Notes under the pieces: model-generated
Seen by the model: only the letters and a program-made list of their open reading frames with translations
The model's database searches: none
Told to the model about the DNA's origin: nothing
Made by a program: the position numbers and the translations under genes
Shown here: positions 1-10,344 of the stretch, in pieces
Layout: each line of letters opens with the position of its first letter
Numbering within the stretch: the stretch's first letter is position 1
From: Lucinisca nassula
Taxonomy: Eukaryota; Mollusca; Bivalvia; Lucinida; Lucinidae
Reading direction: 5' to 3'
Assembly (NCBI GenBank): GCA_963580285.1
Contig: OY757026.1
Coordinates: forward strand, 49,079,143-49,143,142
Length of the DNA: 64,000 nt

Positions 1-1881
1 CTTATAATTCAGGACTGAAGTTTCTAAAAAAAAAAAATAGTATTCAATTTTGCAGTCACTGAATCATGAAATTTAGGTCACACTGACCAAGATATAATTT
101 CGAGGTCAATCATGGGGTCACATGGAATAAATAATCCAGGCATGATGTTTCTTCATGAAAAATTATTAAAGATAATAGGCAAATCACTGAACCATGAAAT
201 ATAGGTCACAGTGACCTAGATATATTTTGAGGTAAATCATGGGGTCACATGGAACTAATAACCCAGGTATGACATTTCTCCATCAAATAGTAATAAAGAT
301 AATAGGGAAAATCACTGAACCATGAAATATAGGTCACAATGACCTGGATTTATTTTGTGGTCAATAATCAGCTCACATGGAATAAATTATCCAGGTGTAA
401 CATTTCTTCATCAAAAAGTATTCAAGATAATAGACAAAATCACTGAACCATGAAATATAGGTCACAGTGACCTAGACATATTTTGAGGTCAAGCATGGGG
501 TCACATGGGACTAAAAACCCAGGTATGACATTTCTCCATCAAATAATATTCAAGATAATAGGCAAAATCACTGGACCATGAAATATCGGTCACACTGACC
601 TAGCTATATTTTGAGGTCAATCATGGGGTTACATGGAACTAACAATCAAGGTATGACATCTCTCCATCAAAAAGTATTCGAGATAAAAGACAAAATCACT
701 GAACCATGAAATATAGGTCACATTTACCTAGTTATATTTTGGGGTCAATTATCTGGTCACATGGAACTCATAATCCAGGTATGACATTTCTGCATCAAAT
801 GGTATTCGAGATAATAGGCAAAATCATTGAGCCATGAAATATAGGTCACACTGACCTAGATATATTTTGCGGTCCATTATCAGGTCACATGGAACTAATC
901 ATCCAGGTATGACATTTCTCCATCAAATAGTATTTGAGATAATAGTCAAAATCACTGAACCATGAAATATAGGTCACAGTGACCTAGATATATTTTGAGG
1001 TAAATCATGGGGTCACATGGAACTAATAACCCAGGTATGACATTTCTCCATCAAATAGTAATAAAGATAATTGGGAAAATCACTGAACCATGAAATATAG
1101 GTCACAATGACCTGGATTTATTTTGTGGTCAATAATCAGCTCACATGGAATAAATTATCCAGGTGTAACATTTCTTCATCAAAAAGTATTCAAGATAATA
1201 GACAAAATCACTGAACCATGAAATATAGGTCACAGTGACCTAGACATATTTTGAGGTCAAGCATGGGGTCACATGGGACTAATAACCCAGGTATGACATT
1301 TCTCCATCAAATAATATTCAAGATAATAGGCAAAATCACTGGACCATGAAATATCGGTCACACTGACCTAGCTATATTTTGAGGTCAATCATGGGGTCAC
1401 ATGGAACTAACAATCAAGGTATGACATCTCTCCATCAAAAAGTATTCGAGATAAAAGACAAAATCACTGAACCATGAAATATAGGTCACACTGACCTAGT
1501 TATATTTTGGGGTCAATTATCTGGTCACATGGAACTCATAATCCAGGTATGACATTTCTGCATCAAATGGTATTCGAGATAATAGGCAAAATCACTGAGC
1601 CATGAAATATAGGTCACACTGACCTAGATATATTTTGCGGTCAATTATCAGGTCACATGGAACTAATCATCCAGGTATGACATTTCTCCATCAAATAGTA
1701 TTTGAGATAATAGTCAAAATCACTGAACCATGAAATATAGGTCACAGTGACCTAGATATATTTTGAGGTCAATCATGGGTTCACATGGAACTAATATCCC
1801 AGGTATGGCATTTCTCCAACAAATAGTCTTCAAGATAAAAGGCAAAATCACTGGACCGTGAAATATAGGTCACCATGACTT
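1..1881. repeat. 128-bp tandem array with ERE-like palindromes and a 768-bp higher-order period
   Basis: Fifteen sites matching AGGTCAnnnTGACCT, perfect or slightly changed, start at 75, 203, 331, 459, 587, 715, 843, 971, 1099, 1227, 1355, 1483, 1611, 1739 and 1867, exactly 128 bases apart. Monomers 203-970 recur almost base for base at 971-1738, so six monomers form a 768-bp higher-order unit. Edge monomers (75 and 1867) are diverged. The array probably continues to the left of the window. No coding function is seen. Confidence 0.5.
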
Positions 1882-1974
1882 TTACACTTGAACCAATGTC
1901 ACTTGGTTGGCTGATGTATAACCAATTCTGTCTATAACTTGTTAGCATAAGGGAAAGGTATACAACAAATTACA

Positions 1975-2335
1975 AAGTTGTCCTAGATTTTGACCCCTAG
2001 CCCCACCCCATCCCAACTCCCAGGCACGAACCAAGGGGGGTGTTGTCTTGGAATCTCAGAAGACACTCCCAGGTATCCAAGTTGTAAATATGAATGCTTT
2101 GTGATAAGTGACTGCTGAGATATAAGCATTTCAAAAACTTTAACACAGTATTACATAGGTGTTCTAGATTTTGACCCCAAGCCCCACCCCGGGGCATGAC
2201 CCCAGGGGTCTGTTATCTTTGAACATCAGAAGACCCTCCCAGGTACTAAAGTTCAAAATATGAGTGCTCTGTGATGAGTGACTGTTGAGATATAAGCATT
2301 TGAAAAACTTTAACGCAGTGTGAAGCGCACGCGCA
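1975..2335. repeat. Two-copy tandem repeat (about 180-190 bp)
   Basis: Two related units, about 1975-2163 and 2164-2335, share the start TTCTAGATTTTGACCCC (first copy CCTAGATTTTGACCCC), a C-rich patch, an AGAAGACNCTCCCAGGTA block and an end near GAGATATAAGCATTT. A CGCACGCGCACAC-type stretch follows. This belongs to the 3' part of the array element that ends at 2401. Confidence 0.5.
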
Positions 2336-2369
2336 CACGCACGCGCACGCCATCCGAGGTGACAACAAT

Positions 2370-2401
2370 AGCTCTCCATGTACTTCGTACAGGCGAGCTA
2401 A
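2370..2401 (+). mobile_element. 3' terminal hairpin plus CTAA of a Helentron-like array element
   Basis: An imperfect stem-loop (AGCTCTCCATGTAC, loop TTC, GTACAGGCGAGCT) is followed directly by CTAA. The same architecture ends the element at 41956. A 3' hairpin with CTRR and internal tandem arrays is typical of non-autonomous Helitron or Helentron elements; assignment to that class is an inference. The 5' end would lie left of position 1. Confidence 0.5.
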
Positions 2402-3445
2402 AAAGGTTCAACTAGTGAATCTATATCTGAAGCAGTACAAAGGTATATTCAAAGAACGAAACTATTTTCAGGGCATATGCTACGAAATACTTCCTACATT
2501 GAAAATTGTTTAAGAGTCTGTATATCTTCAGCATCATATACTGGCTCATCACATATGAAATAAAAACCATATGTCGCCGTGCTGAATCTTAAGTAATCTG
2601 TACAAAAAGGAAATCACCCCAAACTGTTTTCCCAGAAATATCAGAAAACAACCATGTTCGTAAAAAGCATGTCAAAAATGACTTTTGCCTAGCTTTGAAA
2701 CATTTATTTCAGTCAGAATGATATATAAAAATATACTGCTGCCTAATTTTAGCCATTTTTCAAGCTCAGACATTTTATTTGCAAAACCAATTTTGTCATC
2801 AACCAAAATATTTTTTAAAAATAATTCATTGTCTGCAATATTTTGGACAATACAGAAAAATGCTACATTGAAATTTTCATAAAACAAGGTTTTTTCGCCA
2901 GGGAATGTTTTCAGAGAATAGAAAATTAAACGAAAACTAGGGGTCACCGTGCTAATTTCTGTTTTATTAAACAAACCGTTCCCCTACCCCCAGATGAAAT
3001 ACATGGGAAAAACACATATAAATTCCACGCAAAGATGGTGAATCACTGACAGATAACTTGAATTTTACTTGTAGCTGGCCATAATATGCATTACAGCAAA
3101 TCGTTTAAGTAAGTTTGTAACCATTCAGGTTGATCTGATCTTGAGTAAATGCCAATTTTTTTTTTAAAAAAGTCGCAATGTTACTGTTTCCTTAAAGTTT
3201 ATAGCCATGCTGAACATGTTTAATAATGAAATAAAACCAAATCAATATCTTTTCCACAAATTTCAACCATTTCCTTGCCCAAGAACTGTAAAATGTTGGC
3301 TCTGGCATAACTTTCAATTTTGATGATCATACAAAAATGGCGAATTCGTAGCATTTGTCTTTAAGCTACAAATAAAGCAAACTGTTATCACTCTTAAGTA
3401 AGTAAAGTGAAGTAAAGTAAAGTAAAGTACGCTCACTTGTTCAGA
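2402..3445. other. AT-rich DNA without recognisable feature
   Basis: I see no gene, hairpin or known repeat here apart from a GTAAA-type microsatellite at about 3400-3428. Short open frames on both strands have no recognisable similarity. Confidence 0.5.
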
Positions 3446-3650
3446 GATAGCATATCTTTATCAGGTCAATGTATTACAGTCAAATAATATAGGGGGTATC
3501 TGATAAATGTCAACTAAAGGCATGATGTATGTACTCTTTAGAATAAGATAACATATCTTTATCAGGCCAATGTGTTACAATGCAACTAATATAGGGGGGA
3601 TCTGATAAATGTTAACTAAAGGTATGACGTGTGTTCTCTTTAGATTCGCT
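3446..3650. repeat. Two-copy tandem duplication of about 105 bp
   Basis: The blocks 3446-3545 and 3551-3650 share ATAGCATATCTTTATCAGG-type starts, AATATAGGGGG and TCTGATAAATGT. They differ at several bases, so the duplication is not very recent. Confidence 0.5.
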
Positions 3651-3690
3651 TCATCGAGGCAATTCACATAACATACATTACCATCTTCCT

Positions 3691-3893
3691 AACATCACGA
3701 AAAGAGGCCTTTATAGTTTTGACCCCCTTGAATCCGACTTTTATATAGTAAAACTGGGGTTTTCAGGGGTATACATTATTTTTTTCTTATTTCTGATCAA
3801 AACATAGATTGTGGATACACGTTAGAAGCGACTCGAAAAATATCACAATCTTTCATTTTAAAATTTTCATTTTTTTCGGCGATAAAATAGTGT
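3691..3893 (+). mobile_element. MITE family A copy (right part decayed)
   Basis: Starts at ATCACGAAAAGAGGCC and contains the family blocks GACCCCCTTGAA, TATATAGTAAAACTGGGG and ATTTCTG...ACATAGATTGTGG. The central hairpin has lost one arm. It abuts the tail of a SINE at 3893. Confidence 0.5.
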
Positions 3894-4095
3894 TGACTGG
3901 GCCTTTAACTCCAAATACAAACAACCAAACAAGAAACTTCCAACTGCCCTTCGTAAATCAGCAAACGGGAGATAATCACCGATGAAAAGATTTCATGATT
4001 ATTCTCCAAGAAACATGTTGCCGACCCCGGCTGGTATCAAACCTGCGTCCTCCATATCATTAGTCAGTCGCGCATCCGACTGAGCACATGCCTAG
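3893..4095 (-). mobile_element. SINE family T copy (tRNA-derived), rearranged
   Basis: A tRNA-like head is seen on the minus strand (B-box-like region near 4030, CCGACCCCGGCTGG at 4022). A plus-oriented tail fragment TGTTGACTGGGCC at about 3895 with CAAA repeats joins it. The two pieces are in opposite orientation, so this is a composite of two fragments. Confidence 0.5.
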
Positions 4096-4450
4096 GGGGC
4101 TAACACTTAACCATTAGGTCTCTGAAAATAAAATGACTTCCTCTTCTTGATATACACACCCCATTAACCCATGTATGCCATTACCCTAGCTAGCAGCCTT
4201 TTTCTGGGTACTTTGCTAACATTGCAGACCGAGATCAGACGCCGCAACACCTGGCATCTCATCTTTGTCTGAAATGTTTGCTTGAAAGTACATACCATTT
4301 TTTTTTTTCAAAATTTACTGCTAACAAAACAAATCTTGCTCCCCTACAATTAGACATGGACCACTCCAAACTTCTCAACTAGGAGATATTAATTGTCTTA
4401 TATGGGTTAATGACACAAAGAATTACATAATCGACCAACACTGCGAACTT

Positions 4451-4681
4451 TTAACCCATTTTGTACTGAATGGACTCATCAACCTTACACCAGTATGAAA
4501 CGAGTTCATTTCAAAATTTAGGGATGTCTGGTTGTGGCTCCTTAAAATGCTGAACCTTTCGCAAACATGCAGTGTATGCTCTATTGAGACTCCGCGTTAT
4601 GTAGTATCTGATCTGGGCCTGCGCTGTTCGCCAGTTGCCAGTTTTGGGATTTCCGGTACAAAATGAGCTGTAAAATGGGCT
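4451..4681 (-). mobile_element. MITE family H copy (TTAACCCATTTTGTAC termini)
   Basis: Bounded by TTAACCCATTTTGTAC and GTACAAAATGAGCTGTAAAATGGGCTAA-type inverted ends. Internally it has the AATTTAGGGATGTCTGG block and a decayed core related to GATCTGGGCCTGCGCTGTT. I remember very similar elements from heterodont bivalves; not verified. Confidence 0.5.
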
Positions 4682-5350
4682 AATTGCACTGATCTATAAA
4701 AAGACGCTGAATGGCGTATTAGTCTACACTGTTTTCATTCACGTTTTTTTTACACGAAGAATTCCCACAGTGAATCCCTGTCACTGTAAACTTTATGGAT
4801 AAATTTATAAAACATTCAAGTTATAATATTTATTTTCATCGGCTTTTTCATTTTATGAGGAACTTTTGAAACTGTTTCGAATATTGCGCAATATTTTCTT
4901 ACGGTGTTTCTTGTTGGTGATTAGGTCGTATGCATTAATGCAAAAAGTAGTGCCAAAATCACTCTTCAATACTCTGGGGCTATGTGGGGCTATAGCCCCA
5001 AAAACGAATCATGCATGCAATAATCGAGGCCTCGAAGTTTCATTGACTATTACGGTACTGTAAAGAACCAGTGAGATTTGTGGAAATCAATCGTCAGTGG
5101 GCAAACTATACTCAATAGATATTCAGGAAAATGACAATGTAGTAGAACCCGTTCTTGAAAAGACTCCCCCGTATTGTCACTTACAAATGACACCGCAGAC
5201 AATGAGGAATTAATCAATTAGCACGAATTACTTCAGAGAATGTGATTCTTTTCAGTTGAATCATAGAAAAAAATCCTCGTCAGCTGGTAATTACATATTT
5301 TCATCCCTCGGGATCAGGATGTGGTTCTAACTCATGACCAGTATGAATAG
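4682..5350. other. Intergenic DNA, nothing recognised
   Basis: AT-rich, with short open frames that lack recognisable domains. No strong hairpin was noticed. Confidence 0.5.
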
Positions 5351-5532
5351 ATTAACTCATTTTCTACTGAACGGAGGCAGCAGGAGTCCAATTCAAAATT
5401 TATGGAAGTCATCTTTAAAATTTATTTAGAAAATACCACGACTTTTGCAGACGGTGTAGGTGGCGTCTGATCTTGCTTTGTTTTGTTTGATGCTATCCCG
5501 TTTTGGGGATTTTCCTGTACAAATTCGGTTAA
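5351..5532 (-). mobile_element. MITE family H copy (degenerate)
   Basis: Left end TTAACTCATTTTCTACTGAA, right end TTTTCCTGTACAAATTCGGTTAA. The internal GGTGGCGTCTGATCTTG patch is the remnant of the family core hairpin. Confidence 0.5.
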
Positions 5533-5569
5533 ATCCGATTCGCTTGTAAAAAGGGATCTACCTTTTAAA

Positions 5570-5880
5570 GAAAGCTCCTAATCAGCAAGGAATTTCGGAC
5601 TAATGTCGGGCTGACATCGATAAAACGTGACGACTTTAGAGCGTTGTTCTGTACTGGCTGTAATTATCGAGGAATAAAGTCTTTTCTTTAAGAGTAGACC
5701 TCTTTTCTTTCTTAGAAGAGCCAAGTCCACAAGAAAGGCCGACTTCACCTGGGGCCGGTGGCTACCTTTGGCTACTTTGGTTACTGATCTTTTTACGGCG
5801 TAGCCGTTATATTTTTGCTTTTGTCCTACATTTTTCGTTATTCCATTGGTCAATAAAACCACATGTCCAAGGAGATGACC
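5570..5880 (-). repeat. Dispersed repeat family J, copy 1
   Basis: On the minus strand the block around 5730-5790 (ACCAAAGTAGCCAAAGGTAGCC...CCAGGTGAAGTCGGCC) recurs at 34715-34760, and part at 7600-7630. A 94-codon open frame here is lysine-rich with no recognisable domain; I treat it as accidental. Confidence 0.5.
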
Positions 5881-6127
5881 ATTTCATTGGTCACTGATTT
5901 GCATAAATAAATCTACTAAAAAAAACACGACAGTTTACCGAAGTTTTAAACTAGGAAATGTTTCATTTTTTTTATGTGAGACATGAATGAAAAATATATA
6001 CAGTTTCGGCTTGCTCACCGTCTTGTCCTTTGATGACCATACGTCATATGTATAATTGTGTTTCTAGTGAATTCTGAAACTGCTGCGGTGAATAGCTATT
6101 TTGACCTAATTTCACGTGGTTGGTCTA

Positions 6128-6198
6128 TATAGCGAAAGGAACCATTTCGCGAAAGGAAGGTTCCTTTCGCGAAAGGAAGAATTTTCTGCGAAAGGAAT
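6128..6198. repeat. GCGAAAGGAA cluster with perfect 14-bp inverted repeat
   Basis: TTTCGCGAAAGGAA at 6145-6158 and its exact reverse complement at 6161-6174 form a tight hairpin. Four GCGAAAGGAA units lie within 71 bases. The TTTCGCGAAA core is itself palindromic and E2F-site-like; a function is not shown. Confidence 0.5.
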
Positions 6199-6345
6199 TG
6201 TTTGTTTGATTTGAGGTTTAACGTTCCCATCAACACTGTGTAGGTAATTTTGGAGACGTTGCTTCCAAGTTTGTGGAACTTTTACCCGACATTGAGATAA
6301 AATGACACCTCAAGCCCTGTTGGCCAATGAAACCAATAAAGAGAT
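6199..6345 (-). mobile_element. SINE family S copy, 5' truncated
   Basis: Read on the plus strand it begins TTTGTTTGATTTGAGGTTTA (reverse of the tail), then GGAGACGTTGCTTCCAA, TTTACCCGACATTGAGAT and CCAATGAAACCAATA, and stops before the head. Confidence 0.5.
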
Positions 6346-6369
6346 ATAGCATGACAAAAACATGTAATA

Positions 6370-6835
6370 ATCGCATTACAAATTGACAGATGTTTAATTT
6401 ACAATATTTACATTTCCAGTGTAAAGTCTAATGTAAACCTATAGAAAGCAAGTGCGTTCATACGCCCATGAACGCATCGAATCACATGATTTTCAGTGAC
6501 GTCAAGTGACGTCATTCTAAACCACTGTTCTTTACGGGCGTTGATGACGTCAGCGCTGCTCCGAACTTTGTAGAAAAACACCGTGTAAATGTTTTTCAGC
6601 TTTAAAAGTTTGCTCTACAAGCATTTTTTTCGCCCATTGACCAGGGGCAAACAATGTAAATATAAAAAATAAACTTAATTTTTCTGCTTTTCATGAAAGT
6701 ATGAACGACAGTGGGTCGCGAGCAAAGTTTACATGAACCCCTTCGGGGCTCATTTACTTTGCACGCGACCCACTGCGTTCATACTTCCATGAGCTGCAGA
6801 AAAATAAATTTCATTTCTTAAATATATGCCCAATA
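6370..6835 (+). mobile_element. Hairpin MITE family C, copy 1
   Basis: Contains an internal inverted repeat around CCCCTTCGGGG (TGAACGACAGTGGGTCGCG...CGCGACCCACTGCGTTCA, about 6700-6795) and three perfect TGACGTCA octamers between 6495 and 6560. An inverted copy lies at 8763-9380. Confidence 0.5.
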
Positions 6836-7364
6836 AAAGTTGCAGTGTATCATTTGTCTTCAGCATACTTTATGTCCTCCATTTTAACACAAAATGGACA
6901 TTTTCGAATATCATTGATGCAATATAAATTCTGAAAAGGAATAAGTGTAATTTGAGTTTTAGTTAGGTGCACATAAGATCAAGTTTCCGTCCGTTTGTCT
7001 GCTCGTCCGTTTGTTCGTCCGTCTATGCGTTTACGTTCACCATGGCGACAACCCTAAATGTTAACCCTAGAATTTGTGTTCAAAAACAGTAAATGATAAA
7101 GTTTTCTTATTTGTTGTGCATATACTTGAGATCATAAATGAAATGAGGTCATGTTTTTAACCTTGACCTTATACATTGACCTTAGCTCAAACAGGCGGGA
7201 CACCGCCCTCTGCAAAGCTATTTTACCTCGCGTGACATCTGAATTGTTTTAATACAGTAAACCAGTTCATAGCTAGACAACTGTTGCTGTCACTATTGTA
7301 GCTCATATTTCTAAACAACCTTCCAATTAAATCTACGCCGCATATCTTTTTTAAAGATATTTCT
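6836..7364. other. Intergenic DNA with a CCGT/TCGT microsatellite
   Basis: A CGTCCGTTTGTTCGTCCGTC-like simple repeat lies at about 6985-7030, followed by a block with GACCTTATACATTGACC half-sites of the kind found in other repeats here. No gene seen. Confidence 0.5.
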
Positions 7365-7640
7365 TGTTTCTATATCACGCCTACGGCACGGGTCAAAGTT
7401 AGGCAAATCCATAGCCAATCAAAAACGAAGACTGCTATCTCCATTTTAAAGAGTGCTCATGACTGCGAATGCGTGGAAAATCGGACTAACCATTCCTCAA
7501 TGCACAGTATCATTGGTTTTATTGGTCTGTGCAGATATTGATCACAAGACCTGCTGACATATCAACTGTTACCGTCGTTGATGTCTGACGTACTGTGGTT
7601 TGAGGTGAAGTCGGCCAAGTCAACAAGAAGCCGCTAAAAA
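7365..7640 (+). repeat. Dispersed repeat family J, copy 2
   Basis: The segment with GTTAGGCAAATCCATAGCCA and ATTTTAAAGAGTGCTCATGA is the reverse complement of 34600-34700. It ends near the GTGAAGTCGGCC block also found in copy 1. Confidence 0.5.
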
Positions 7641-7716
7641 TGTCTTCCTTGTAAATAATGGCGGGAATATGTCTAAGTGTGTACTTTCTACGTCGTTTTT
7701 GTTTATTTGATTTAAG

Positions 7717-7887
7717 AAATAGATCAGCTCTAGCTGTGATTTGTTGTGTAATAAATCACAGTTTGGAGGTCAGTTGTAAAGTTGACAAATCACAAGCGCG
7801 TAGCGCGCGTGATTTGTCTACTTACAACTGACCGACAAACTGTGATTTATTACTCAACAAATCACAGACAATAGCTGATCTATTTCG
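7717..7887. mobile_element. Hairpin MITE family E
   Basis: Long near-perfect inverted repeat: arms begin AAATAGATCAGCT and include GTGATTTGTTG, AATAAATCACAGTTTG and TCAGTTGTAA, with a GCGCGTAGCGCGC centre at about 7797-7809. Only one copy was noticed, so the boundaries are those of the hairpin. Confidence 0.5.
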
Positions 7888-8185
7888 ATTCTAACACGCT
7901 GAAAATCGGCAATAATTATGTTGTTTCCTTCAAACTCTCACAACCTTTCGCCATTGTTAGAAGAAATCCCGCTAAAATTATCGACTGAAACACATGCATT
8001 TATATCCTTTTCTTACGTTTTCGATGCGAGAAAATGACGTTACACCGTCTAACGCCAAGGAAATCGACTACTGACGTCATAAATTGGGAATTGTAATGAC
8101 GTCACTCGTCACGCTCTTCCGAGCTGTGTTTTGTTGTAGAATAAAACACAGTTATTTTCCATTGCCTATATAGGCGCGCTGTGTT
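7888..8185. other. Non-repetitive stretch with two CRE octamers
   Basis: TGACGTCA occurs at about 8071 and 8097. Otherwise no gene or repeat family is recognised. A short AAAACACAG hairpin lies near 8120-8155. Confidence 0.5.
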
Positions 8186-8255
8186 AGAATTGAGGTTTAA
8201 CGTCCGCGCCAACACTGTAAAGGTCATTTTGGAGACGTTGCTTCCAACTTTGTGG
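8186..8255 (-). mobile_element. SINE family S tail fragment
   Basis: Only the last 70 bases of the element, from GAGGTTTAACGTCC to CTTCCAACTTTGTGG as read on the plus strand. Confidence 0.5.
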
Positions 8256-8329
8256 GCAAACGACTACCCAAAATAAAAGCTATTATTTATAAGCAATACA
8301 TACATGCACAGATAAACTATAACAAATAT

Positions 8330-8480
8330 AATAAATCACGACAGAGGAACTGCCTTGGAACGGTCAGCAAAATGTATTTCCCTGGAGGGGTTGGGCTCAA
8401 ATCGATTTTACAAGGTCATAATCATCGCCGGTTTAGACAAATGATTGGTTCCGTCCGCATGAAGGCTTTCTAACTCATCA
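8330..8480 (+). repeat. Dispersed repeat family Q, partial copy
   Basis: The blocks GCCTTGGAACGGTCAGC, CTCAAATCGATTTTAC and GTCCGCATGAAGGC match 20990-21125. Family Q is not identified; it may be a terminal region of a larger element. Confidence 0.5.
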
Positions 8481-8518
8481 GTTCTACATCTACGTGAACA
8501 TAAGAATCAAACAACTGC

Positions 8519-8632
8519 ATACCCAGTAAGCATTCTACATAAATCTACAGCGGGCCGTTAGCGGCCCTTCAGGGTAGCTGACGGGCCGCTAACGGCCCGC
8601 TGTAGATTTATGTAGAATGCTAGCAGGGTATA
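8519..8632. mobile_element. Hairpin element F with 38-bp perfect arms
   Basis: The arms 8530-8567 and 8583-8620 are exact reverse complements, GC-rich at the centre (GGGCCGTTAGCGGCCC), with a 15-base loop. Weaker pairing extends to about 8519 and 8632 (ATACCC and GGGTAT). A single copy in this window. Confidence 0.5.
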
Positions 8633-8762
8633 TGAAACAACGATGAGGACACGACAGCATAAAATAACTTAAAACAGATAGACGCCGGTGGGCCCGACCA
8701 GAGACATAGCCGTAATTGCAAGGATTCAGATATGAATAACACTTGCAGAGAGTGCGAATATT

Positions 8763-9380
8763 TAAGAAATGAAATTTTTTCCGCAATTCATGGAAGAGTG
8801 AACGCAGTGGGTCGCGTGTAAAGTAAACGTGTAAACTTTGCTAGCTACCCACTGTCGTTCATACTTTCATGAAAAGCAGAAAAATTACGTTTATTTTTTA
8901 TATTTACATTATTTGCCCCTCATCACTGGGCGAAAAATTGCTTGAAGGGCAAACTTTTAAATCTAAAAAACATTTACACGCTATTTTTCTACAAAGAGCG
9001 GAGCAGCATTGACGTCATCAACGCCCGTAGAGAACAATGGTTTAATTAAAATGACTTCACTTAACGTCACTGAAAATCATGTGATTCGATGCGTTCATGG
9101 AAGTATGAACGCAATCGTTTTCTATAGGTTTACATTTAAGAAATGAAATTTATTTTTCTGCAGTTCATGGAAGTATGAACGCAGTGGGTCGCGTGCAAAG
9201 TAAATGAACCCCGTCAAAGAGCGGAGCAGCGTTGACGTCATCAACGCCCGTAGAGAACAATGGTTTAGAATGACGTCATTTATCGTCACTGAAAATCATG
9301 TGATTCGATGCGTTCATGGAAGTATGAACGCAATCGTTTTCTATAGGTTTACATTAGACTTTACACTGGAAATGTAAGTA
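8763..9380 (-). mobile_element. Hairpin MITE family C, copy 2, with internal partial duplication
   Basis: Reverse orientation of 6370-6835. After a full pass (8763-9135) the segment from AAGAAATGAAATTTATTTTT to CTATAGGTTTACATT is repeated (9136-9365). CRE octamers TGACGTCA lie near 9013, 9235 and 9273. The second pass lacks the middle portion. Confidence 0.5.
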
Positions 9381-10330
9381 TAAGTCGTTATACTAGCTGA
9401 CACATGAGAATGACGCTTGCAAAAGTTAGAATGCAAGACGTAATATTAATGCGAGGTGACAATGTGAAAAACATCTGCAGGCATACAGGTCGAAATGGAA
9501 GCAGTGCTGGAAGTAAGAACAAATGCCGGAATATGAGCAACCTTTATGGATTATTCGAATACAAGTCGCAATACGAATAGGAATATGAGATGTACGACTA
9601 CAAAACCTAATACGGGTATGCAGATATGAATTTATCATATGACGGCGCGTCTGAGAGTGTAATAACGCCATGTAATATTTTCGATAATCCACTAGTGGAT
9701 TAAATATGCAAATTAGTTAGATACGTCCCGTAACGTTACATGTACGACGTCCTTAACGACGTCGCATTTACTAACGGCGGAATATTGACCTTTTTGTAAA
9801 CAATCGTGTATAAAATGCGTTTTAAATGTCATATGATAAATAGAATCTTGCATTCGTGCTTATGTATTATTGAATTTATTAAACTCGTTGAAGAAAAGGG
9901 ATAAAATGCTCGGCAAAGCCTCGCATTTTATCCCTTTTCCTCAACTCGTTTAATAAATTCAATAATACATGAACACTCATGTAAGATCCTCTATGACACT
10001 TGCAGAAAGTGCGGAAACAAGTCATGATAGGAGTAGACAGATTTGAATGAGATTTGCAGAAAACATGCATACAAGTCGTAACACGACCATCAGATGTGAA
10101 TGATATTTGCAGAAAGTACAGATACTATACGTAATACGAGTAGGCAGATGTGAATGGCATTTACAGAAAGTCCTAAGGATATGTCATAATACGAATTGGC
10201 AGATGTGATGATCCTTCCTATAAAACGAAGTACGAATAGACAGATTTCAATGGCACTTGCAGAAAATGTGGATTTAAGTTATATTACTGGTAGACAGATG
10301 TGCCAGACACTTGCAAAATGTGTCTTCGGA
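9381..10330. repeat. Degenerate minisatellite (about 65-70 bp unit) split by a MITE D insertion
   Basis: Recurrent blocks such as CAGATGTGAATGGCA, TTGCAGAAAGTGCGGA and AGTCGTAATACGAGTAGG occur at 9381-9634 and 9990-10330, with an outlier at 8705-8760. The MITE D copy at 9635-9990 interrupts a unit between CAGATATGAAT and GACACTTGCAGAAAG. Confidence 0.5.
9635..9990 (-). mobile_element. Hairpin MITE family D, copy 1
   Basis: Contains the inverted arms AATTTATTAAACTCGTTGA...GGGATAAAATGC and their complement around GCTCGGCAAAGCC (about 9865-9975), then TAACGTTACATGTACGACG and the palindrome TCCACTAGTGGA near 9690. Copies are at 26290-26652 and 44920-45284. Confidence 0.5.
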
Positions 10331-10344
10331 AACGGTTGTGAGAA

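Noticed and set aside
1..1881. CRISPR array
   Set aside because: Units are wholly repetitive (128 bp, no unique spacers) and the rest of the window is eukaryotic.
5578..5862. 94-codon lysine/arginine-rich frame
   Set aside because: Lies within dispersed repeat J; other copies of J do not keep the frame open.
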